A stretch of DNA of 7,721 bases from CBDUQP01 sp965369385. Lineage in GTDB: Bacteria; Planctomycetota; Phycisphaerae; SM23-33. The notes beneath the pieces are model-generated. The model made no database searches, had not been told where the DNA came from, and saw only the letters and a program-made list of their open reading frames with translations. Shown piece by piece: positions 1-5,096 of this stretch (position 1 is its first letter; every line of letters starts with the position of its first letter). The stretch covers positions 1 through 7,721 of the forward strand of contig CBDUQP010000145.1 of NCBI GenBank assembly GCA_965369385.1, in the 5' to 3' direction. Position numbers and translations under genes: made by a program.

Positions 1-97
1 CGTCGCGGCTGACCCCCGGCTAACCGCCCATCGGACCTTCGGCCCGAACAGCAACGGCAGTAGCGGCAAAAACAACAATGGCATGCATAAATTTTGA
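1..97 (+). CDS. 3' end of an unidentified + strand gene (partial)
   Basis: The frame starting at base 2 is open from the window edge to a TGA at 95-97. It reads about 31 residues, ending in an Asn/Gly/Ser-rich tail (NSNGSSGKNNNGMHKF). Third codon positions are mostly C or G through this stretch (AAC, GGC, AGC, ACC), as expected for a coding frame in a GC-rich genome. The other two + frames hit stops within the first 30 bases. No domain can be recognised in so short a piece. A competing minus-strand frame starting at 84 is also open to the edge, so the assignment is tentative. Confidence 0.35.
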   Translation, partial: VAADPRLTAHRTFGPNSNGSSGKNNNGMHKF

Positions 98-129
98 TGC
101 GTAAGCCCTGCGTATCGGTATGCATAGCA

Positions 130-158
130 TTGACTTGTGCGATCATAAAGTGGAGAAT
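130..158 (+). promoter_or_regulatory. Probable sigma70-type promoter for the flavodoxin-fold gene
   Basis: TTGACT (130-135, five of six matches to TTGACA) is followed after exactly 17 bases by GAGAAT (153-158, four of six matches to TATAAT). This predicts transcription from about 165 and a leader of about 80 bases before the ATG at 244. It lies in the gap between the end of the upstream reading frame (97) and the gene. The call rests on motif and spacing only. Confidence 0.35.
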
Positions 159-243
159 CGAGCATCGCAGGGGAATGAGCCTTGGCGTGTCGGAGCCGCG
201 GGCGATGGATTTGCCCTCTTGACTGATGATGGAACTTGCTGGA

Positions 244-825
244 ATGGAAATCCTTGCACTAATCGCCAGCCCCCGAAAAGAGGGGAATACGGACATCATG
301 GCCGGTGAGGTTCTGGCGGGCGGGCAGGCGGCTGGCGCGAGCGTGTCGAAGCTCTATCTGGACGACTACCATGTCCGCCCTATCGCGGAGGTAGCCGACA
401 ATACCGGCTCAAGAGATGACCCGCGGAAAGATGACGACTTTCCCGCACTTCTTGAGCGATTCCTGGCCGCCGATATCGTGATCTGGTCTACCCCCGTGTA
501 TTGGTCAGGCCCCGCGGCCCAGATGCAGTGTTTTCTGGATCGCATGTCATCCTATTTCAATCATCCGGAATATCGGGAGAGATTCAGAGGAAAGGGCCAC
601 ATCGTCCTCTGCGCCTTCGGCCGGCCAGACCCGCAGCACGGCAAGTGGGTAACCGAGCCGATGAAACTCAACGCCAAGGTCCTGCACGGGACATACATCG
701 GTGACGTGTGCGCCTCGGTTTACAGGAAAGGCGAGGTCAGGAACATGCCGGAGGTCCTGGCGGCCTGCCGCGAACTGGGATCCCAAGCCGTACGAACCAT
801 GCTGACAAAGAAGAGCGGTCAATAA
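244..825 (+). CDS. Flavodoxin-fold NAD(P)H-dependent FMN reductase-like protein
   Basis: This 193-residue cytoplasmic protein belongs to the NADPH-dependent FMN reductase / iron-sulfur flavoprotein superfamily, which binds FMN and transfers electrons from NAD(P)H to flavin, quinone or other acceptors. Visible features are the first beta strand with its FMN phosphate loop, SPRKEGNT (9-16), and the second FMN loop with following helix, TPVYWSGPAAQMQCFLDR (83-100). The ATG at 244 is chosen because family members begin just before the first strand (MEILALIASPRKEGNT). ATGs at 226 and 229 would add six or five residues, and none has a strong ribosome site. The region around residues 45-53, where many relatives carry CxxCxxC for a 4Fe-4S cluster or zinc, reads RPIAEVADN, without cysteine, so a cluster is unlikely. 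The physiological electron acceptor is unknown. A small membrane protein follows 70 bases downstream on the same strand. Confidence 0.85.
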   Translation: MEILALIASPRKEGNTDIMAGEVLAGGQAAGASVSKLYLDDYHVRPIAEVADNTGSRDDPRKDDDFPALLERFLAADIVIWSTPVYWSGPAAQMQCFLDRMSSYFNHPEYRERFRGKGHIVLCAFGRPDPQHGKWVTEPMKLNAKVLHGTYIGDVCASVYRKGEVRNMPEVLAACRELGSQAVRTMLTKKSGQ

Positions 826-895
826 TCGAGTAGAGGCGACGCAGACGAGCCGCACATATCAGCCGTTGCATCAGGTGCATGAAGGAGTATCAGTA

Positions 896-1090
896 ATGGT
901 CAGGACTGTGGCTTTGTTTGCGGTGTTTACTCTGGTGATTGGGCTGACGTTGACTGCTGTCGGCGGGGGCATGATCGCGAGAAACGAACCGATTTCGGAG
1001 GCCGAGGCCATTCAGCCGCCGCCCTGCTCCGCCGCCGAAAGTAGAAAAGCCCCAGCCGCGACCGGACGCACAGCTTGGTCTACGATCTAA
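896..1090 (+). CDS. Small protein with one N-terminal membrane segment, possibly truncated
   Basis: I do not recognise this 64-residue protein. It starts at the ATG at 896, eight bases after an excellent ribosome binding site, GAAGGAG (881-887); an upstream in-frame ATG at 866 lacks one. Residues 4-26 form a hydrophobic stretch (VALFAVFTLVIGLTL within it), consistent with a single membrane anchor or uncleaved signal sequence. It is followed by an acidic stretch (NEPISEAEAIQ) and a Pro/Ala-rich tail. From about 1026 another frame reads a linker-like PPPKVEKPQPRPDAQL, and a third reads VYDLTELQHTNVPC to a TGA at 1119-1121. The present C-terminus could therefore result from frameshifts. It may be cotranscribed with the preceding flavin gene. 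The strong ribosome site is the best argument that it is expressed. Confidence 0.5.
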   Translation: MVRTVALFAVFTLVIGLTLTAVGGGMIARNEPISEAEAIQPPPCSAAESRKAPAATGRTAWSTI

Positions 1091-1110
1091 CGGAGCTCCA
1101 ACACACAAAC

Positions 1111-1149
1111 GTCCCATGCTGACTGCCCCGAAGGCAACCAGCATGGGAC
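1111..1149. terminator. Strong hairpin between convergent genes, probable bidirectional terminator
   Basis: GTCCCATGCTG (1111-1121) and CAGCATGGGAC (1139-1149) are perfect 11-base inverted repeats. A second stem sits inside them, TGCC (1124-1127) with GGCA (1133-1136), around a CCGAA loop. It lies between the small + strand gene and the minus-strand dehydrogenase. Read on the minus strand, the hairpin is followed by a T-rich GTTTGTGTGTT, so termination of the dehydrogenase transcript is the better-supported role. On the + strand no T-run follows. Confidence 0.6.
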
Positions 1150-1189
1150 GCATTCATATCGGGCATCCGCTAATGCTGCCGGCCCGCTG

Positions 1190-2134
1190 TCAGTCCCTCG
1201 GGGCCGGGTATTCGGGGGATTCGCCGTTTATTACTGCCATTATGTCGTAGACTACGTCGCACATGCGTTCCATTGCTTCGGGGACGCGGGCGGCTGTGTG
1301 CGGGCTCAGGAATACGTTGTCCAGGCCGAACATCGGGTAGTCCATCGGCGGCGGTTCGGGATCGTGAACGTCTATCGTGGCGGCCGCCACCTGCCCGTTG
1401 CGGATCGCATTGGCGAGTGCATCATAGTCAACGCACTGACCGCGTGCGGCGTTGATGAACTGGCACCCTTCCTTGAACTGTGCAAACTGCTCGGCCGCCA
1501 TGAACTTGGTGGTCGACTCATTAAGTGTTACGTGAATCGTGATGATATCGCTTTCGTGGTAGAGCGTTTCCTTGTCTACCTCGGTGGCTGGGTAGTCCAG
1601 CTCTATCGGGCGAATATCGTTCCAGAGCACCTTCATGCCGAGTGCTGCCGCGGCGCGGCCGACTCGTGAACCGATGCGTCCGCAGCCGATAATGCCGATT
1701 GTCTTGGACGAAAGGAAACTCCCGTAAGCGCCCTTCCGGCTCTTGTGGAACTCCTCAGGCGTCACCGGCCCTGACATCGGCCAGAACTTGCGATTCATGC
1801 GAACCAGTGCACCCATCACGTAGTCGACCACTGCCAGCGTGTTGGACGCCGGCGTATGGACCACTTCAACGCCGCGAGCCCTGGCGGCCGGGATGTCTAC
1901 GTTTTCGAGCGCTACCCCTGCCCTGCCAACGACCTTAAGCTTGATCGCCCGGTCGAGCAGTTCGGGATTCACCTGCGTGTAGGTTCGCACTATCAGGCCG
2001 TCGGCCTGCTCAACGTGATTGATCGCATCTTCGGCGTCACAGCGAATAATGTTCGCCCGCTCAGCCAGCCAGCCGAGAGCACGCTCGCTGAGCGTTTCGG
2101 AAACCACTACCGTGGGTTTTGATGTATCTGCCAT
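1190..2134 (-). CDS. D-2-hydroxyacid dehydrogenase, short SerA-type (phosphoglycerate dehydrogenase-like)
   Basis: This 314-residue protein belongs to the NAD-dependent D-isomer 2-hydroxyacid dehydrogenase family, which oxidises D-2-hydroxyacids such as 3-phosphoglycerate to 2-oxoacids. It shows the substrate loop GRAGVALENVD (70-80), the TPASNTLAVVDYVMG segment (94-108) preceding the inter-domain helix, the Rossmann motif GCGRIG (150-155) with an acidic residue (D173) ending the next strand, which favours NAD over NADP, and the catalytic triad Arg231 (AARG), Glu260 (DPEP) and His279 (SPHTA). It ends at about 314 residues, so the regulatory ACT domain of long SerA enzymes is missing. Substrate cannot be fixed from sequence; phosphoglycerate (serine synthesis) is likeliest, glycerate or another hydroxyacid possible. 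The start is supported by GGAG (2145-2148) ten bases upstream. It stands alone, with a repeat island upstream and a hairpin downstream. Confidence 0.9.
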   Translation of the reverse strand: MADTSKPTVVVSETLSERALGWLAERANIIRCDAEDAINHVEQADGLIVRTYTQVNPELLDRAIKLKVVGRAGVALENVDIPAARARGVEVVHTPASNTLAVVDYVMGALVRMNRKFWPMSGPVTPEEFHKSRKGAYGSFLSSKTIGIIGCGRIGSRVGRAAAALGMKVLWNDIRPIELDYPATEVDKETLYHESDIITIHVTLNESTTKFMAAEQFAQFKEGCQFINAARGQCVDYDALANAIRNGQVAAATIDVHDPEPPPMDYPMFGLDNVFLSPHTAARVPEAMERMCDVVYDIMAVINGESPEYPAPRD

Positions 2135-2206
2135 GTGTCAGCAACTCCATTGGTTTATCTTTGTACGATCTTGATTGAACAGTACGCGTGAACCGCCAAA
2201 AGCGAG

Positions 2207-2257
2207 CGAAAATGGGGACTGTCCCGGTCCCGATGTACATCGGGGTCCCTTTTTTCG
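2207..2257. repeat. REP-like palindromic element, copy 1
   Basis: The arms CGAAAATGGGGAC (2207-2219) and GTCCCTTTTTTCG (2245-2257) pair at 11 Watson-Crick positions plus one G-T wobble and one mismatch. Inside lies the perfect 16-base palindrome CCCGATGTACATCGGG (2229-2244). The right arm includes six T, so the + strand form resembles an intrinsic terminator. The AAAATGGGGAC core recurs three more times in the next 650 bases. Such GGGGAC elements resemble REP sequences spread by REP-associated tyrosine transposases. That link is inference, and no transposase is in the window. Confidence 0.65.
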
Positions 2258-2305
2258 CGTATTACGCATCAAACCGCAAGAAAAACCACACAAACGCAGT
2301 CTGCC

Positions 2306-2374
2306 GCAAAATCGGGGACAGGCACGTGCGCTACGCCTTAGGCTACGCTTCTTGAGCCAGTCCCCATTTTGCTC
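2306..2374. repeat. REP-like inverted repeat, copies 2 and 3
   Basis: GCAAAATCGGGGAC (2306-2319) is the inverted copy of GTCCCCATTTTGC (2360-2372), with only the extra C at 2313 bulged. GGC (2321-2323) and GCC (2356-2358) extend the stem. The interior contains a smaller imperfect hairpin (GCC TTA GGC, 2335-2343) and the hexamer CTACGC twice. The right end, 2352-2374, is repeated without change at 2829-2851. Together with the element at 2207-2257 this gives clustered copies of the same core in both orientations. Confidence 0.65.
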
Positions 2375-2828
2375 CGGGCATTCAGAACGTGTGATAGCAA
2401 AGATTGGCCGAATATTCAACTCTTGGGGGATTTGGAGATGCGGGATGCGTGGTGTAAAAGTGAGGATTGGCCGGTGAGCGGATGGGCTCCGGCCCGAAGG
2501 GCCGGCAAGAACTTAGACGGAGGCGTAAAGCCTCCGGACAAGGCATGCAAGAATAGCCAAGCCCCGACTTGTCCTGCGAAGCTCGTAGAGCGAAGCAGGA
2601 CGGGACGATACAAGACCGAGAATTGCTGCCTGTCGGAGAGCTAACGCCTGCTCGCTGCGAATCGCCAGTCAGACAAATGCGTATCGCCCTTTCAGGACTC
2701 TGTTTCAACGTGGCCGCTGGATCGGAGGCTGTTTCAATATTGCCTCCGCCCAAGATCTGGCGAGACCTTCGGCCTCTGAGAAACATTCGAAGAAGCGGAC
2801 GCGGTCGCAACCACCATGCCAGACAGGA
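2375..2828. other. Gene-free, hairpin-rich spacer between identical repeats
   Basis: No credible gene is seen here. The longest frame (minus, 2382-2810) is rich in Ser, Pro, Arg and Cys, has no recognisable domain, and runs through hairpins and into the repeat arms. The left half holds a row of compact GC-rich stems (2489-2601). The right half (about 2640-2828) shows no strong structure. The segment is bounded by the 23-base sequence at 2352-2374 and its identical copy at 2829-2851, as expected for a mobile or recombining non-coding cassette. It could also be an eroded gene or a structured RNA. Confidence 0.5.
2489..2601. repeat. Cluster of small hairpins with two overlapping, competing stems
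   Basis: Stem 1 is CCGGCCC (2489-2495) with GGGCCGG (2499-2505), loop GAA. Stem 2 is CGGAGGC (2518-2524) with GCCTCCG (2530-2536), loop GTAAA. Stem 3 is GGACAAG (2536-2542) with CTTGTCC (2568-2574). Stem 4 is GTCCTGC (2571-2577) with GCAGGAC (2595-2601), with an inner stem GCTC/GAGC (2581-2584, 2588-2591). Stems 3 and 4 share bases 2571-2574 and cannot form together. All pairings are perfect. No open reading frame starts just downstream on the + strand. On the minus strand the region would sit upstream of the dehydrogenase. Confidence 0.6.
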
Positions 2829-2851
2829 TTGAGCCAGTCCCCATTTTGCTC
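2829..2851. repeat. REP-like core, copy 4, identical to 2352-2374
   Basis: These 23 bases (starting TTGAGCCAG, ending CATTTTGCTC) match 2352-2374 exactly and in the same orientation. Read on the minus strand the element begins GAGCAAAATGGGGAC. It overlaps the last bases of the TPR gene's TGA stop (2850-2852). Confidence 0.75.
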
Positions 2852-4205
2852 AGCTTTTTTGCAGTTTGACCTTGCCTATGCCGAACGCACGGAGAACCTT
2901 CGTCCACATCCCGGCCATGCCCAGGCGTTTTGACAATTCCTGGAGGTTCTCATCCTGGGGTTCGAGTGTCAAGGCCATGGAGATATAGCGTTTGGCGCGG
3001 GAGCGTTGGCCGAGCTTGCTGTGGGCAAGTGCCAGATTATACAGTGCGAGTGTGTATTCGGGATTCAGCTTCAGTGCCTTTCGGCAATGCAGTATGCCCC
3101 GCTCGTAATCTTTCATCTTGAAGTAACTCACGGCCAGGTTGTGTCTGGCACATGGGTCTTCGGGAGAAAGATCCACCAGCTTGCGAAGCACGGCGTTTGC
3201 ATGTTTCACCAGATGCGCCTCAAGCAGCAGGTGTGCCAGCTCGTTCAGCATTTCAGAGCTGTCGCCCGCGCGGCGAATCTCGGTCAGCAGGTGTTTTGCT
3301 GCTTCCTCTATCTGGCCGCGACGGATGAGCGTCTGGGCGAGACGTGCGTGTGCACATGGGTAACCGGGATCAAGCTGGAGCACAGTATGCAGATGCTTCT
3401 CCGCCAGCGACCACTGCTCGCGTTTGATTGCCAAGTCAGCCAGTGAGAATATGCCGCTGACATTGTCCGGATCGAGCGTAAGCACGTGCTGGAAGCTCTT
3501 TTCGGCTTCGTCAACTTCGTTAAGGTCCAGCAGCAGATCACCGTAATCCAAGAGAACGTCAACTTCATCGCCGAAGAGCTCCAGTTCGTTTTTGAAGTAC
3601 TTCTTTGCACCTTCAAAATCACCCTGCGCCCACAGTGCGTCCGCTATGCGTGCGTTTGCCTGCGGGTGTTCGGGATCGATTTTGAGTGCATACTCCCAGC
3701 AATCGATGGCCCGGGCGTATTCTTTGCGGGCGAGGAAACTGTTACCGATATTGTAGTAGCACAGGGGGCAGTCTTCCTCCAGCATCCTGGCCATGTAGAA
3801 CATAACCTCGGCCTCATCGTGCTGCGACATTTCGGTATACGTAATGATGCGATTGCAGTATGCGGCTTCGTAGTTCGGATCGATCGCAATGATGCACTCG
3901 AAGGCTTCGAGGGATTCGGCGTACTTGCCCTGACGTGTCATATTGACGCCAAGCGCGTTAAGGATTTCGATATCTTCGCTTTCCAACTGGGCGGCTGCGG
4001 ACAAAGACTCGCCCGCACGCTCGTAGTCGCTCATGGCTTCGAGGGCGAGACCGAGATTATAGTGCCATGCAGCATTATAAGGATTGATCGAGATCGCAGC
4101 TTGCAGTTCGGCGGCGGCTTCGGGCCAGCGTCCATCTTCAAACAGGCGATGGGCACGCTCTACACGGCCCTCGGCATCTTTCCATTCATTCATCGGCGTG
4201 TCCAT
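2850..4205 (-). CDS. TPR-only protein with twelve contiguous repeats
   Basis: This 451-residue cytoplasmic protein has no signal peptide or membrane segment. Residues 12-419 divide into exactly twelve 34-residue tetratricopeptide units without any insertion. Typical units are units 2 (NLGLALEAMSDYERA), 5 (NIGNSFLARKEYARAIDCW), 7 (LTLDPDN) and 11 (NLAVSYFKMKDYERG). Most end in LDP or INP turns. About 32 residues follow as a cap, basic at the extreme end (IGKVKLQKS). TPR stacks form superhelical binding surfaces for protein partners. No enzymatic domain is attached, so an adaptor role is inferred and the partner is unknown. The start at 4205 is set by GGAAAGG at 4215-4221, nine bases upstream. 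The ATG at 4211 would be only three bases from it, and the ATG at 4283 has no such site and adds residues outside the repeats. The stop overlaps a REP-like repeat. Confidence 0.85.
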   Translation of the reverse strand: MDTPMNEWKDAEGRVERAHRLFEDGRWPEAAAELQAAISINPYNAAWHYNLGLALEAMSDYERAGESLSAAAQLESEDIEILNALGVNMTRQGKYAESLEAFECIIAIDPNYEAAYCNRIITYTEMSQHDEAEVMFYMARMLEEDCPLCYYNIGNSFLARKEYARAIDCWEYALKIDPEHPQANARIADALWAQGDFEGAKKYFKNELELFGDEVDVLLDYGDLLLDLNEVDEAEKSFQHVLTLDPDNVSGIFSLADLAIKREQWSLAEKHLHTVLQLDPGYPCAHARLAQTLIRRGQIEEAAKHLLTEIRRAGDSSEMLNELAHLLLEAHLVKHANAVLRKLVDLSPEDPCARHNLAVSYFKMKDYERGILHCRKALKLNPEYTLALYNLALAHSKLGQRSRAKRYISMALTLEPQDENLQELSKRLGMAGMWTKVLRAFGIGKVKLQKS

Positions 4206-4214
4206 ACACATATA

Positions 4215-4221
4215 CCTTTCC
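4215..4221 (-). promoter_or_regulatory. Ribosome binding site that fixes the TPR gene start
   Basis: On the minus strand this reads GGAAAGG. The gap to the ATG at 4205-4203 is nine bases, and to the ATG at 4211-4209 only three, so the former is preferred. Confidence 0.6.
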
Positions 4222-4298
4222 GCATCTCTATGACGCAGCCATGGATACATTCTAGAACATTGCAGCAATGGCAAAAGTCTCATTAACTCGCAGACACC

Positions 4299-4327
4299 AT
4301 TCTACCGCAATGCATGAATATCGCCAA
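4299..4327 (-). promoter_or_regulatory. Probable sigma70-type promoter for the TPR gene
   Basis: Read on the minus strand, TTGGCG (4327-4322) and TAGAAT (4304-4299, five of six matches to TATAAT) are separated by exactly 17 bases. Transcription would begin near 4292, giving a leader of about 87 bases before the ATG at 4205. The position in the divergent intergenic region supports the call. Confidence 0.45.
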
Positions 4328-4364
4328 GATACAAAAAATACGAGATGCCCCCAAAACGCATTTG

Positions 4365-4373
4365 CCCCCCCCC
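4365..4373. repeat. Run of nine C between divergent promoters
   Basis: Nine consecutive C residues lie between the minus-strand TPR promoter (about 4299-4327) and the + strand promoter (4406-4434), with a shorter run of five C at 4348-4352. It ends 32 bases before the -35 of the + strand promoter. Homopolymer G/C runs of this length can slip during replication and alter promoter strength, but such a role here is conjecture. A sequencing length error is also possible. Confidence 0.5.
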
Positions 4374-4405
4374 TGGAGAACCATTACACACGCAACAGTC
4401 AACAC

Positions 4406-4434
4406 TTGCACTTGTGTAAACAGACGCGTAATAT
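4406..4434 (+). promoter_or_regulatory. Promoter placing transcription start at the ATG (leaderless mRNA)
   Basis: TTGCAC (4406-4411) and TAATAT (4429-4434) are separated by exactly 17 bases. The -10 ends seven bases before the ATG at 4442, so the predicted +1 falls at 4441 or 4442. There is no Shine-Dalgarno-like sequence upstream of the ATG. A TAnnnT box about ten bases before a start codon without a ribosome site is the usual signature of leaderless transcripts. The -35 match is weak (three of six). Confidence 0.5.
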
Positions 4435-4441
4435 CCTAACT

Positions 4442-5035
4442 ATGTCCGATAGAGATTTCTGGCTCGCTTGCGACGATAGGCAACTGGTAGACGACTGCGA
4501 CGTTGCCGCCTACAAGGCTTCAGGCCCGGGCGGGCAGCACCGCAACAAGGTCTCCTCGGCGATCCGCCTGACACACCGCCCCAGCGGAATCGTGGCCCAC
4601 GGTAACGAATCACGAAGCCAACACGATAACAAACGCATTGCAATCAAACGCCTGCGAATGCATATCGCCTGCCAGATGCGAACCGACTACTCACCCAACG
4701 GGGAGATTCCCACGTCACTGCGCGAGTGCATGTTCGTACCCAAGCAGCAGAAGGCCAAGAAACCGCCGGCCGACCAGCGTGAGAAGACCGGGACAGAACC
4801 CACGCTAAGAGACAGTTTGATGAAGCTTAAGGTAGGCAAGCGCGACCGGCGGTACTGGCCGGTAGCCGCTATCGTGCTCGATGTCTTCGACGCGTGCCAA
4901 GGCGCACTGGCAGACACCGCAGCCAACATCCAAATCTCCACGGGCAATCTGTCGAGCTTCTTCAAGTCAGAGCGACACCTGTTCACCGCCGCCCAGACAA
5001 TCCGCAAGCAACACAACCAGAAACCCTTGCACTGA
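4442..5035 (+). CDS. Release-factor-like GGQ protein, candidate ribosome-rescue peptidyl-tRNA hydrolase
   Basis: This 197-residue cytoplasmic protein contains the class I release factor catalytic domain (about residues 15-75) with GPGGQ (28-32), followed by HRNKVSSAI and the conserved RLTHRPSGIVAHGNESRSQ stretch (42-60). The GGQ loop enters the peptidyl transferase centre and promotes hydrolysis of peptidyl-tRNA. The codon-reading domain of RF1/RF2, with its PxT or SPF tripeptide, is absent, as in ArfB-type rescue factors; rescue of stalled ribosomes is inferred. Unlike ArfB (about 140 residues, short basic tail), it has a basic linker (about 101-136, many Lys/Arg) and a further domain (about 137-190) whose ADTAANIQISTGNLSSFF segment looks helix-turn-helix-like. 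The start at 4442 is preferred because the upstream in-frame stretch from 4268 has no family resemblance and contains the promoter. From memory, similar long forms occur in planctomycetes. Confidence 0.85.
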   Translation: MSDRDFWLACDDRQLVDDCDVAAYKASGPGGQHRNKVSSAIRLTHRPSGIVAHGNESRSQHDNKRIAIKRLRMHIACQMRTDYSPNGEIPTSLRECMFVPKQQKAKKPPADQREKTGTEPTLRDSLMKLKVGKRDRRYWPVAAIVLDVFDACQGALADTAANIQISTGNLSSFFKSERHLFTAAQTIRKQHNQKPLH

Positions 5036-5096
5036 GCAGCAAAGCACAGGCTCATCTAACACCAGCTCCATCGCCATCAGTCATACCCGCAAAACA

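Noticed and set aside
1..84. Minus-strand frame starting MPLLFLPLLPLLFG and open to the left edge
   Set aside because: It looks like a signal peptide, but there is no ribosome site, and the + strand frame over the same bases has the better third-position GC pattern. It cannot be excluded without the flanking sequence.
120..308. + strand open frame of 62 residues overlapping the flavodoxin-fold start
   Set aside because: It overlaps the much better supported gene out of frame and begins upstream of the likely transcription start.
1179..1207. CCGGCCC/GGGCCGG stem at the end of the dehydrogenase gene
   Set aside because: It lies across the stop codon, has a 15-base loop and is GC-rich by composition. 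The nearby 1111-1149 hairpin is a far better terminator.
2382..2810. Minus-strand open frame of 142 residues in the repeat island
   Set aside because: It runs through perfect hairpins and ends within repeat arms. It has a low-complexity Ser/Pro/Arg/Cys composition and no ribosome site that I can see.
2306..2851. CRISPR-like array
   Set aside because: Repeats are few, palindromic, in mixed orientation and irregularly spaced. No cas gene is nearby.
3486..4286. Long + strand open frame (266 residues) opposite the TPR gene
   Set aside because: It is antisense to a gene with twelve clear TPR units. Its composition mirrors TPR codons and it has no recognisable motif.
4268..4441. N-terminal extension of the GGQ protein from the ATG at 4268
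   Set aside because: The extension has no family resemblance, contains a promoter and a C9 run, and overlaps the TPR promoter region. The ATG at 4442 fits the start of the domain.
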